A stretch of DNA of 64,000 nt from JBBQZU01 sp041749535 (GTDB lineage: Bacteria; Bacteroidota; Bacteroidia; Flavobacteriales_D; Cryomorphaceae): assembly GCA_041749535.1 (NCBI GenBank), contig JBGTBE010000087.1, positions 1-64,000 on the forward strand. The letters are read 5' to 3'. Below the pieces are notes generated by a model. The model did no database searches, was not told the origin of the DNA, and was given only the letters and a program-made list of their open reading frames with translations. This document shows positions 50,225-58,559 of the stretch, in pieces. The position numbers were made by a program, and so were the translations under genes. Each line of letters starts with the position of its first letter. Position 1 is the stretch's first letter.

Positions 50225-52631
50225 AATTCCTCAATATCTTCCCCTTTTGCACCATGGACTGAAGTCGCTCGAGCGTCTTGCGTTCAGTGCATAATTCCAA
50301 GAATGCCTTTCTTTCGAGATTCAGGAGATAATCTTCGCTGACTTCCGTGGGTTGCGACAGATCGCCCCCTGCCATTACAAATCCGAGTTTTTCACTGATC
50401 AGCTGGTCGTGGTCGGAGATGTAATTTCCGCTGCGCATGCTGTTGGCGCCTACGTAGACAATGCCAAGGGCTTCGTTGCCGAGAACCATGATGTCCTTGC
50501 GCTTCAGAGGCTTTGTGTAGCCCTTGCTGTGCATGAGCAATGCAGCCTGTTTGGCGTAAGCCAGCTGGTCATCCCGGTTGATTACGACTTCGTCAATTCC
50601 CTTGCGGAGATAACCCAGTTCAAAAGCTTCAAAGGCTGATGTTGATACTTTGGCCTGACCGATAGTTAAGAAACGGTTGCGGAAGGTATTGGTACGTATA
50701 TCGCCATCGTGCATTTCGTCGGCCGCGCGAAGGGCAAACTCTTTGGTACCACCACCGCCGGGAATCACCCCTACACCAAACTCAACGAGACCCATATACA
50801 ACTCTGCGTGGGCCACTACTTTGTCTACATGCAGGCACAACTCACAACCGCCTCCAAGGGCCATGTTGTGTGGGGCACCAACCACAGGAATCGATGAATA
50901 GCGCATGCGCATCATGGTATTTTGAAATGCCTTTACGGCAAATTCAAGCTCTTCATATTCCTGCTCGGCAGCCATCATAAAGATCATTCCCACATTGGCA
51001 CCCGCACTGAAGTTGTCGCCGGTATTGGAAACCACGAGTCCTTTATATCCTGCTTCAGCCATATCGATGGCTTTGTTAAGTCCTTCAATTACCTCACCGC
51101 CGATGGTGTTCATCTTGGTGTGGAACTCTATGTTGATGATTCCATCACCCAGGTCTTTGATGGTAGTGCCGGCATTTTTCCAAAGCAATTGTTCACCACC
51201 TATATTGTCAAGGAAAATTTGTCCTTCGAGTGCAGGGACTGCCTCGTAGGCTTTGGTATTTTGATTGTAGAAGTATTTTACTCCATTTTCAATTTTGTAG
51301 AAACTCTTGTTGCCTGCTGCCACCATGTCCTTCACCCAGGTATTTACTTGCACACCTGCTTTGTCCATATCGGCAATGGCTTTTTCAACGCCTATGGCAT
51401 CCCACTTCTCAAATGGCCCCATTTTCCAACCGAAACCCGCGCTGAGCGCAGCGTCAATTTTATAGAGTTCGTCTGATATTTCGGGTACGCGAAAGGACAC
51501 ATAACTGAAGAGGCCTTGAAACGAGCGTCGGTAAAATTCACCGGCTTTGTCCATGCCTGCATATAGCATGGGCAGGCGTTTTGCAAGGTTGTCTATTGGT
51601 TTGGTCATTTCCAGGGTTGGGAAACTCACTTTTTTCTGGGCTACATATTCCATGGTTTTCAGGTCGAGTGAAAGTATTTCAGCCTCGCCTGAAGCTCCCT
51701 TCGTTTTTTTGAAAAACCCCTGACCAGATTTGCTACCCAGCCATTTGTTGTCCACCATTTTCTGCACGTAATCGGGTATCGCAAATACATTGCTGCGTTC
51801 ATCCTTGGGGCAGTTGGCTTTTACACCATTTGCCACGAGCACGAGTGTATCGAGGCCCACCACATCGGCCGTGCGGAAGGTGGCCGATTTGGCGTGACCT
51901 ATTACCGGGCCTGTGAGTTTATCCACTTCTTCGGGTGTAAGGCCCATGTCGCTCACTATGTGAAACAGCTCCATGATAGAGTACACTCCCACCCGGTTTG
52001 CAATGAAAGCGGGCGTATCCTTGCACAGCACGGTTTCCTTGCCGAGATAGCGGGAGCCATAGTGCATCAGAAATTCAATCACTGCCTTATCGGTTTTCGG
52101 TCCGGGAATAATTTCGAGCAGTCGCAGGTAGCGCGGAGGGTTAAAGAAGTGCGTTCCGCAGAAGTGATTTTGAAAATCATCACTTCTCCCTTCGTTCATC
52201 ATTGCGATTGGAATACCAGATGTATTGGAGGTAATCAGGGTACCTGGTTTTCTATATTTCTCTACCTTTTCGAATACCTGTTGTTTAATGTCGAGACGCT
52301 CCACCACCACTTCGATAATCCAGTCGGCATCGGCAATTTTGGGCATGTCATCGTCAAAATTACCGGTGCTGATTCGTTTGGCGAAAGCCTGATCGTAAAT
52401 AGGTGACGGGTTGCTTTTCAGTGCAAACTGAAGCGACTCGTTTACAATTCGGTTTTTCACCGCCCCCGAGCCGAGGTCCATACCAGCTTGTTTCTCTTTG
52501 TCGTTCAGTTCACGGGGGGCGATGTCGAGCAGCAGCACTTCCACGCCTATATTGGCGAAATGGCAAGCGATGCGCGAACCCATAACTCCTGAGCCTAGTA
52601 CGGCTACCTTTTCTATTTTTCTATTTATCAT
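50223..52631 (-). CDS. 3-hydroxyacyl-CoA dehydrogenase / enoyl-CoA hydratase fusion (FadB-type, reversed order)
   Basis: 802 residues. The NAD-binding hydroxyacyl-CoA dehydrogenase is N-terminal: VAVLGSGVMGSRIACHFANI at about 8-27, TSGIPIAMMNEG near 137, and HFFNPPRYLRLLEIIPG near 161 with the catalytic His. Two HCDH C-domains follow, then a C-terminal crotonase domain at about 490-720 (SAGANVGMIFMMAAEQE, MALGGGCELCLHVDKVVAHA, GVGVIPGGGGTKEFALRA) with the two oxyanion-hole glycines. The order is opposite to E. coli FadB, as is usual in Bacteroidota. It catalyses steps 2 and 3 of beta-oxidation. Its start overlaps the MarR stop (ATGA). Confidence 0.94.
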   Translation of the reverse strand: MINRKIEKVAVLGSGVMGSRIACHFANIGVEVLLLDIAPRELNDKEKQAGMDLGSGAVKNRIVNESLQFALKSNPSPIYDQAFAKRISTGNFDDDMPKIADADWIIEVVVERLDIKQQVFEKVEKYRKPGTLITSNTSGIPIAMMNEGRSDDFQNHFCGTHFFNPPRYLRLLEIIPGPKTDKAVIEFLMHYGSRYLGKETVLCKDTPAFIANRVGVYSIMELFHIVSDMGLTPEEVDKLTGPVIGHAKSATFRTADVVGLDTLVLVANGVKANCPKDERSNVFAIPDYVQKMVDNKWLGSKSGQGFFKKTKGASGEAEILSLDLKTMEYVAQKKVSFPTLEMTKPIDNLAKRLPMLYAGMDKAGEFYRRSFQGLFSYVSFRVPEISDELYKIDAALSAGFGWKMGPFEKWDAIGVEKAIADMDKAGVQVNTWVKDMVAAGNKSFYKIENGVKYFYNQNTKAYEAVPALEGQIFLDNIGGEQLLWKNAGTTIKDLGDGIINIEFHTKMNTIGGEVIEGLNKAIDMAEAGYKGLVVSNTGDNFSAGANVGMIFMMAAEQEYEELEFAVKAFQNTMMRMRYSSIPVVGAPHNMALGGGCELCLHVDKVVAHAELYMGLVEFGVGVIPGGGGTKEFALRAADEMHDGDIRTNTFRNRFLTIGQAKVSTSAFEAFELGYLRKGIDEVVINRDDQLAYAKQAALLMHSKGYTKPLKRKDIMVLGNEALGIVYVGANSMRSGNYISDHDQLISEKLGFVMAGGDLSQPTEVSEDYLLNLERKAFLELCTERKTLERLQSMVQKGKILRN

Positions 52632-53104
52632 GGTTTGGTTCTGTTTGACTGGGGTATGTTGTTGATTGATTTTGTTTCACTGATGCGGGTGTCGAGAAGG
52701 GAATTGATCTCTGCCGATATTTCAAAAAATTCACTCAGCCTTCCAGGCCGTATGTGCTGCTGAAGGTATTCATTCAATCCGATAACTGCTTCGCGCGCTT
52801 TTTCACGGTATTTTTTACCCTCGTCAGTGAGATGAACATATACCATGCGACCGTCCTTATTCCCTGCCGAACGAATGATGAGGCCGTTTTCTTCCATAGA
52901 CTTCAGGGTGCGCGTGAGGCTCCTTGATTCTATTCCCATTTTGGGGCCGAGCTTTGTGGATGGTGTTCCGTCCTTGTCAATGTTGAGCAATACGTAACCT
53001 ACTGACATGCTGCCGCCGTATCGGGAGGCCTCAATGTTATACAGGCGCATGGTTTTCATCCACAACCACCTTAAATGAAAATCAATCGTTTCTTCAGGCT
53101 TCAT
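52628..53104 (-). CDS. MarR family transcriptional regulator
   Basis: A 158-residue winged helix-turn-helix regulator. The recognition region is SMSVGYVLLNIDKDGTPSTK, then LGPKMGIESRSLTRTLKSME (about 35-75). The wing is NKDGRMVYVHLTDEGKKYRE (about 85-105), and C-terminal dimer helices follow. It is the first gene of the beta-oxidation operon, overlapping the fadB start by four bases, so it is probably a fatty-acyl-CoA responsive repressor of its own operon. A TATGC-N2-GCATA inverted repeat at 53132-53143, just upstream, could be its operator, but it is short. Confidence 0.9.
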   Translation of the reverse strand: MKPEETIDFHLRWLWMKTMRLYNIEASRYGGSMSVGYVLLNIDKDGTPSTKLGPKMGIESRSLTRTLKSMEENGLIIRSAGNKDGRMVYVHLTDEGKKYREKAREAVIGLNEYLQQHIRPGRLSEFFEISAEINSLLDTRISETKSINNIPQSNRTKP

Positions 53105-53382
53105 TCTTGGGCTAAAGCTAACAATAAATGTTATGCACGCATACTACTTAACGAAATTTTCTTTGTTTGGTTCTAAATTGGTTGCTGTGACTATACCCGC
53201 TGACAAGCACAGTGTTTGCGCTCAATTTTAGTCTGCCTCGGTGCGCTTTTTCTCTTGCGAAAATGAAAGTTGAAAGGCCGGGTGAAGTTTTTTGGTCTGA
53301 GAATTAGGCTGAAGTATATCATCTGTATGAAGCAGAAATGTATTTCAATTGAAAACCTATATACTACCTTGGTCTGCCAAAG
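53105..53382. other. 278-base divergent intergenic region
   Basis: Regulatory space between the MarR-headed operon and the glycosyltransferase gene. Apart from the small inverted repeat at 53132-53143 I see no RNA gene, repeat or credible reading frame. Confidence 0.4.
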
Positions 53383-54789
53383 ATGAGAACTACTTTTTTT
53401 CGTGAATTTACATTGAAGGATATCCGGTTTTGGATTCTGTTATTTTTCTTGATACGGCTCTTCGGTATCTCCAATGCCCCGCTTGAAACGGGACACAACT
53501 GGAGGCAGTCCCTCACGAGTATGATCGCAAGAAATTTTTTGGAAACCGATGCAAATATTCTGTACCCAAGAATCGATATGGCGGGCGAAGCTACGGGCAT
53601 CATAGGATCGGAATTTCCATTTTTCAATTATCTCATTTACGTATTTGCGCTTTTGTTTGACTACTCGCATTGGGCTGGCAGACTCATCAATCTTGTGGTA
53701 TCGAGTCTAGGTATTTGGTATTTCTACAGGATTGTTGCCCAATGGGTGAGTAGGGAGGTGGCCTTTCCGGCATCAATGGTTTTTTTGGCGTCCATTTGGT
53801 TTAGCTTTTCGCGAAAAATTATGCCCGACACCTTCAGTGTGGCACTGGTAATTATTGGGTTCTACTATGGGCTTTGTTATTTGAAGCAGGGAACTTTCAA
53901 ACACCTGTTGCTTTTCTTTGGTTTGGCAACCCTCGGTATACTGTGTAAGATACCAGCCGCAAGTTTGCTTGGGTTGTCTGTTTTGCTGCTGTTTACAAAT
54001 CACTTTTCTGTTTCTAGGCGCGCGGTTGCCATTGCCGCATGCATGGTCTCAGCCGGGGTAGTTTGGCTCTGGTATTTTTATTGGGTTCCCTATTTATTGC
54101 ATACATACGGCTATCAACTTTATTTTCCGAAAGGGCTTTTGGAAGGCTTTGAAGAGATTCTGCCGTACACATCTGAGTACTTCGCCAAGTTCTATTTTAG
54201 TGCTTTGTATTCTTACCTGGCATTTGCTTTAGCACTGGCAGGCATCTACGGCCTTGTGAGGAATAAAAACCGCTACCTGTGGCTTGGATTGATTTCGGTA
54301 ACAGCAATTTTTCTGGTTTTTACCCTCAAAACGGGAAGTGATTTCCCCACGCACAATTACTACATCATACCCTTCGTGCCTGTGATGGCACTGCTTGCGG
54401 GATATGGCGTGGCCTTATTTCCCGAAAAGTTAAGATATATACTGCTGCTCCTTGTGGTGGCCGAAGGGGTGGCCAATCAGGCCCACGATTTTTTTATAAA
54501 GGAGGAAATGAAGTACAAGCTTACGCTGGAAGAACTTATGGACGAAAATGTAAGTCGGGATTCCCTCATTGTCATCAATGGGGGGCAGTCTCCACAGGAA
54601 ATATACTTTGCCCGCAGGAAAGGGTGGACTGTAAAAAACGATTTTCTCACTACCGAAAGGCTGGATAGTCTGAGTAATTTGGGAGCTGCATATCTCGTGC
54701 TGAACCGGGTAAACCATACACATTATGTCAGCGAATATCCTGAAGTAGGGAGCAATGAAAGCTACACAGTCTATAGTTTGAACAGGTAG
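53383..54789 (+). CDS. family 39-like membrane glycosyltransferase (PMT/ArnT superfamily)
   Basis: A 468-residue inner-membrane protein with roughly 11 helices. After TM1 the first periplasmic loop reads APLETGHNWRQSLTSMIARN, with the acidic residue and HxxRQ pattern of GT-C enzymes that use polyprenyl-phosphate sugars. IDMAGEATGIIGSEFPFFNY follows and resembles the second loop motif. A C-terminal soluble domain (about 385-468) contains LIVINGGQSPQEIYFARRKG. Sugar and acceptor are unknown; a protein or lipid glycosylation role on the outer face is likely. The stop codon adjoins the tandem palindromic repeat. Confidence 0.82.
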   Translation: MRTTFFREFTLKDIRFWILLFFLIRLFGISNAPLETGHNWRQSLTSMIARNFLETDANILYPRIDMAGEATGIIGSEFPFFNYLIYVFALLFDYSHWAGRLINLVVSSLGIWYFYRIVAQWVSREVAFPASMVFLASIWFSFSRKIMPDTFSVALVIIGFYYGLCYLKQGTFKHLLLFFGLATLGILCKIPAASLLGLSVLLLFTNHFSVSRRAVAIAACMVSAGVVWLWYFYWVPYLLHTYGYQLYFPKGLLEGFEEILPYTSEYFAKFYFSALYSYLAFALALAGIYGLVRNKNRYLWLGLISVTAIFLVFTLKTGSDFPTHNYYIIPFVPVMALLAGYGVALFPEKLRYILLLLVVAEGVANQAHDFFIKEEMKYKLTLEELMDENVSRDSLIVINGGQSPQEIYFARRKGWTVKNDFLTTERLDSLSNLGAAYLVLNRVNHTHYVSEYPEVGSNESYTVYSLNR

Positions 54790-54886
54790 TAGCAGTAAGG
54801 CATGCCTTACTGCTACTATAAGGCATGCCATACTGCTACTATAAGGCATGCCTTACTGCTACTATAAGGCATGCCTTACTACTGTT
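54788..54886. repeat. four-copy tandem repeat of 23 bp with palindromic core
   Basis: The core GGCATGCC recurs at 54799, 54822, 54845 and 54868, exactly 23 bases apart; the second copy differs by one base (CCA for CCT). The first unit is part of a perfect 26-bp palindrome (54793-54818, arms TAGCAGTAAGGCA). It fills the gap between the glycosyltransferase stop and the convergent proline dehydrogenase stop. It could act as a bidirectional terminator, a protein-binding array or simply a variable-number repeat. No spacers are present, so it is not CRISPR. Confidence 0.85.
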
Positions 54887-54899
54887 TAATCCAATGCCC

Positions 54900-56111
54900 C
54901 TATCGGCCTTTTTTCCTTCTCTTCAGCTCCTTCATGATCAGGCTCAGTTCTCTTCCTGTTTGGCCTGCCACAGAGGTATTCTCCTCAGCCCTGCGAATGA
55001 GGTAGGGCATCACATCCTTCACAGGTCCATAAGGCACATATTTCGCCACGTTGTAGCCTGCCCTGCTCAAGTTAAAGCTTATGTGGTCGCTCATGCCGAA
55101 GAGTTGCGCAAAATAAACGCGCTTGTCGTTTCGGTTTATCTTCAGGCGGTCCATTTCTTTTGCCAGGCGCATGCTGCTGTGCTCATTGTGCGATCCGGCA
55201 CAAAAGGCGATGCTGTCCAGATTGGCAAGGCAATAATCTACAGCGGCATCAAAATCCCGGTCGGTGGCAGCCTTATTGGGCTGTATAGGGGAGGGGTATC
55301 CCATGGTTTCAGCCCGGTCCCGCTCTTTTTCCATATACGCCCCACGCACCAGTTTCACTCCGTACCAATACCCGGCAGCTTTGGCGGCAGCATGTGCATC
55401 GCGAAGGTGGGCAAGTCTGTCGTGTCGGTACATTTGCAGGGTGTTGTACACCACTGCTCCTTGCTTATTGTATTTTGCCATCATCTCAGTGGCAAGGCGG
55501 TCTATGGCAGGTTGAATCCAGGTTTCTTCAGCATCTATAAATACAGGAGTTCCCGTTTCGTGTGCCTTTCGGCAAATGGAGTCTACCCGCTCCATGAGCC
55601 TGCCAAACCTGCTCTGCTCATCGGTATTTAGCACAGCTCCAGTACTCAATTTCTCCAGCAGCGCATTTCTGCAAAGCCCTGTCACTTTAAACACGCAAAA
55701 AGGTATATGGGCATTTTGATGGGCCGTCTCAACTGTGCGCAAGGTCTCTACTCTGGTCTTTTCAAATTCATCATCTTCTTCCTTGCCTTCTACAGAATAG
55801 TCGAGTATAGTGCCAATGTGGTAGGCATCGAGCACCTTGGTGGTTTCGGCGCAATCGGCAATGGTTTCGCCCCCACAAAACTGCTTGAAAATGGTGGCTT
55901 TTATCATCCCCTTGATGGGAAGATTCAGCGCCAGCGCCACTTTGGTGAGCTGCTTTCCCGCTATGCTCATGGCCGGATTTCCGATTATTCTGAAAAGCCA
56001 GTAAGCCCTTTTTAAATCTCCATTTGACTTGGAGGAGAAGGCAACTTCTGTATTGTCAAACGAAACTTCTTCTCTCGCTAAAGCGGTGGGTGCGGTACCA
56101 ATCGTATTCAT
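54900..56111 (-). CDS. proline dehydrogenase
   Basis: A 403-residue FAD-dependent beta/alpha barrel that oxidises proline to pyrroline-5-carboxylate. GEEDDEFEKTRVETL-like sequence near residue 90 is followed by FVFKVTGL-type strand IPFCVFKVTGLCRNALLEKL. FIDAEETWIQPAIDRL near residue 180 holds the catalytic barrel acids, and YGVKLVRGAYMEKERDRAE near residue 255 is the family signature with the flavin-binding Arg. CAGSHNEHSSMRLAKEMD follows, and YVPYGPVKDVMPYLIRRAEE near the end carries the substrate-binding RR pair. It is a stand-alone (not PutA) enzyme; no P5C dehydrogenase is in the window. It is divergent from aroB. Confidence 0.94.
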   Translation of the reverse strand: MNTIGTAPTALAREEVSFDNTEVAFSSKSNGDLKRAYWLFRIIGNPAMSIAGKQLTKVALALNLPIKGMIKATIFKQFCGGETIADCAETTKVLDAYHIGTILDYSVEGKEEDDEFEKTRVETLRTVETAHQNAHIPFCVFKVTGLCRNALLEKLSTGAVLNTDEQSRFGRLMERVDSICRKAHETGTPVFIDAEETWIQPAIDRLATEMMAKYNKQGAVVYNTLQMYRHDRLAHLRDAHAAAKAAGYWYGVKLVRGAYMEKERDRAETMGYPSPIQPNKAATDRDFDAAVDYCLANLDSIAFCAGSHNEHSSMRLAKEMDRLKINRNDKRVYFAQLFGMSDHISFNLSRAGYNVAKYVPYGPVKDVMPYLIRRAEENTSVAGQTGRELSLIMKELKRRKKGR

Positions 56112-56160
56112 TTCTTCCTTTGCAAAAAAACCATTCTATCTTAGCTGCTCAATTTTCGCT

Positions 56161-57255
56161 ATGGCATCTATCGATTTACACAGGGTTAAAACCGATGGCC
56201 ACACCATTTGTTTGGGAAGGCACAGCCTGGGCGATTTGTCAGAAGTACTCTCTGACGAGGCCTTCCTTCAGGCGAAGGTATTTATTTTATGCGATGAAAA
56301 TACCCTGCAGCAATGTTTGCCCTCAGCGGTTTCTAAAGTACCGGCACTGCAGAGTGCTGAGATACTCGAGGTGCCTGAAGGCGAAGAGAGCAAGAGCATT
56401 GAAGTGTGCACACAGCTTTGGCATGCACTCAGCGATATGGGTGCCGATCGTTACAGCGTGCTTATAAACCTTGGCGGTGGAGTAGTGACCGATCTTGGCG
56501 GATTTGTAGCGGGTACCTATAAGCGTGGCATACGCTTCTTCAACTTGCCCACCAGCCTGCTCGGACAGGTAGATGCTTCCGTAGGTGGCAAAGTAGGCAT
56601 AGACCTTGGTCATCTCAAAAATCAAGTTGGCCTCTTCAACCAACCAAACGGTGTATATGTGGATCCTTCATTTCTGAGCACACTGCCCCGCGCACACCTA
56701 CTCTCAGGATTTTCAGAAATGATCAAGCATGCGCTTGTTTGCTCCCCCGGCTATTGGGAACAACTCAAGGAAGTGAGCTTTTACGATATGGAATCCCTTG
56801 AGCAACCCATACTCAGATCGGTACAGATAAAAAATGAAATTGTGTGCAGCGACCCCTACGAAACAGGGATGCGCAAAATTCTCAACTTCGGCCATACCAT
56901 CGGTCATGCCATAGAATCATACTCACTCGAAGGAGATATGAAAACCATATTGCACGGCGAAGCTGTGGCCATGGGCATGGTATGCGAAAGCTTTATTTCA
57001 CACCGCCGGAAATTGCTTTCCGAAGAAGACCTGGGTGATATCACTTCTTTTATTTTCAGCCATTTTACGAAAGTACAGGTAGACACTCTGCAGCACCACC
57101 GGCTTATAGAACTGATGAGGCACGACAAGAAAAACCGGGGGGGAAAGGTGATGATGAGCTTGCTGCAAAATATTGGCGACTGCCTTCCCGATCAGGATGT
57201 GCCCGCCGACCACATTATAGAATCACTCAACTTCTACGAGCGATGGGTGGGGTGA
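56161..57255 (+). CDS. aroB: 3-dehydroquinate synthase
   Basis: Second step of the shikimate pathway, converting DAHP to 3-dehydroquinate with NAD and a metal. From the ATG at 56161 (MASIDLHRVKTDGHT) there are 364 residues; frames opening further upstream overlap the divergent proline dehydrogenase start. LINLGGGVVTDLGGFVAGTY near residue 101 is the NAD loop, FFNLPTSLLGQVDASVGGK follows, LLSGFSEMIKHAL and LNFGHTIGHAIES supply metal ligands Glu and His, and HGEAVAMGM supplies the last His. It overlaps aroA by 13 bases, so the two are translationally coupled. Confidence 0.96.
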   Translation: MASIDLHRVKTDGHTICLGRHSLGDLSEVLSDEAFLQAKVFILCDENTLQQCLPSAVSKVPALQSAEILEVPEGEESKSIEVCTQLWHALSDMGADRYSVLINLGGGVVTDLGGFVAGTYKRGIRFFNLPTSLLGQVDASVGGKVGIDLGHLKNQVGLFNQPNGVYVDPSFLSTLPRAHLLSGFSEMIKHALVCSPGYWEQLKEVSFYDMESLEQPILRSVQIKNEIVCSDPYETGMRKILNFGHTIGHAIESYSLEGDMKTILHGEAVAMGMVCESFISHRRKLLSEEDLGDITSFIFSHFTKVQVDTLQHHRLIELMRHDKKNRGGKVMMSLLQNIGDCLPDQDVPADHIIESLNFYERWVG

Positions 57256-58472
57256 GCAGCGCTACTTTGCGAATTGGACCACCGCCTTCCGGAAAAATTG
57301 AGATTCATCTTCCCTCTTCGAAAAGCATCAGCAACCGACTTCTTATCATGCAAGCCCTGAGCAAGGGCGCTGTGCACATTTCGAACCTGAGCACAGCCGA
57401 TGATACAACTGTGCTTGCATCCTTATTGGCTGAAACCAAACCATCCTATTGGCTGGGAGCTGCAGGTACTGCCTTGCGATTTGGATTGGCTTGGGCAGCC
57501 ATTACCCCCGGGGAGCGTATTTTGCGCGGCACACACAGGCTGCACGAAAGACCACTGAAGCCACTGATCAAAGCCCTCGAAAAACTGGGAGCCGAGGTAG
57601 AATGCTATGAAGATGAAGGCTTCGCTCCGGTAGAAGTAAACGGGCGCAAGCTATACCGTGCCTCTCTGGAAATAGATGCATCTATGAGCAGTCAGTTTAC
57701 ATCGGCACTCATGCTTATCGCACCGTACGTGCAAGGAGGTTTGGAAATAGTGCGAAAGGGAGCGCGGGTGTCAGAGCCCTATGTAGAAATGACCGCCCGA
57801 CTTATGCGGGGCGCAGGAGCTTACGTGCACATGCGCGCAGAAAAAATTGAGATCGAAGAAGGAGGCTACCAACCTTCGACCTTTCTGGTAGAAGCCGATT
57901 GGTCAGCAGCATCGTATTTTTATTCAGTGGTAGCATTGGGTGGGCCTGAGCAGATTTTATTGCACGGATTGCGCACCGAAGGCCTTCAAGGTGATTCAGC
58001 AATTGCCGGTATTTTCACAAAGTTTGGAGTACATACTGAGTTCGTTTCCGAAGGGGTCATCATTTCCCGAAAGGGTGAGAAAGAAACGAGTATGGCGCTC
58101 GATTGCACCTCCTTTCCTGACCTTGCCCAAACCATAGCCCTGACTGCTGCCGGACTTAGAATGCCTTGCACACTTACCGGACTGCGCACACTCAGGGTAA
58201 AGGAAACCGACCGCATAGCGGCCCTTGGTGCAGAACTCGGAAAATGCGGTGTCACTTGCGAAATGGGGCCTGATTATATTTCGATAAAGCAATTTGCCGA
58301 CCCAGCCCCTGCACCCTTCATAGCCACCTACGGCGACCACCGCATGGCCATGGCCTTTGCTCCCCTTACGCTGCAGTTGGGTAAGCTGGGCATTGAATCG
58401 CATGAGGTTGTAAGCAAATCTTTCCCCGATTTTTGGAAGGAGTTGGGCCGATGCGGCATTGAGAAGGTGTAG
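57243..58472 (+). CDS. aroA: 3-phosphoshikimate 1-carboxyvinyltransferase (EPSP synthase)
   Basis: 409 residues; adds the enolpyruvyl group of PEP to shikimate-3-phosphate. LPSSKSISNRLLIMQAL at about 24-40 carries the conserved SKS-x3-R, GAAGTALRFGLAWAA near residue 75 is the PEP loop, and SSQFTSALMLIAP near residue 145 binds S3P. VKETDRIAALGAEL carries the catalytic region, and YGDHRMAMAFAPLTL near residue 360 holds the DHRM motif. It is shorter than the E. coli enzyme (427), as in other Bacteroidota. The PEP-loop Asn usual in class I enzymes is Ala here. It follows aroB with an overlap. Confidence 0.95.
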   Translation: MGGVSSATLRIGPPPSGKIEIHLPSSKSISNRLLIMQALSKGAVHISNLSTADDTTVLASLLAETKPSYWLGAAGTALRFGLAWAAITPGERILRGTHRLHERPLKPLIKALEKLGAEVECYEDEGFAPVEVNGRKLYRASLEIDASMSSQFTSALMLIAPYVQGGLEIVRKGARVSEPYVEMTARLMRGAGAYVHMRAEKIEIEEGGYQPSTFLVEADWSAASYFYSVVALGGPEQILLHGLRTEGLQGDSAIAGIFTKFGVHTEFVSEGVIISRKGEKETSMALDCTSFPDLAQTIALTAAGLRMPCTLTGLRTLRVKETDRIAALGAELGKCGVTCEMGPDYISIKQFADPAPAPFIATYGDHRMAMAFAPLTLQLGKLGIESHEVVSKSFPDFWKELGRCGIEKV

Positions 58473-58528
58473 CTTTTACAAAAGGTGGGCACATGCCCCC
58501 AGGCCTGCTGAGAAAATGCGTAAATCAA

Positions 58529-58536
58529 TACCTTTG
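58529..58536 (+). promoter_or_regulatory. -7 element of lhgO
   Basis: TACCTTTG fits TAnnTTTG and lies 23 bases before the lhgO ATG. No convincing TTG element is present about 20 bases upstream. Confidence 0.45.
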
Positions 58537-58559
58537 TCGCCTAAATTTTTTTTGAACCT

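Noticed and set aside
50922..51476. 184-residue plus-strand frame over fadB
   Set aside because: Antisense shadow; no ribosome site or family pattern.
54788..54886. CRISPR-like repeat array
   Set aside because: The 23-base units follow one another with no unique spacers and no cas genes are nearby; it is a tandem repeat.
54825..55631. 268-residue plus-strand frame over proline dehydrogenase
   Set aside because: It is antisense to a clearly conserved enzyme, begins in the repeat and is full of Cys/His shadows of the real codons.
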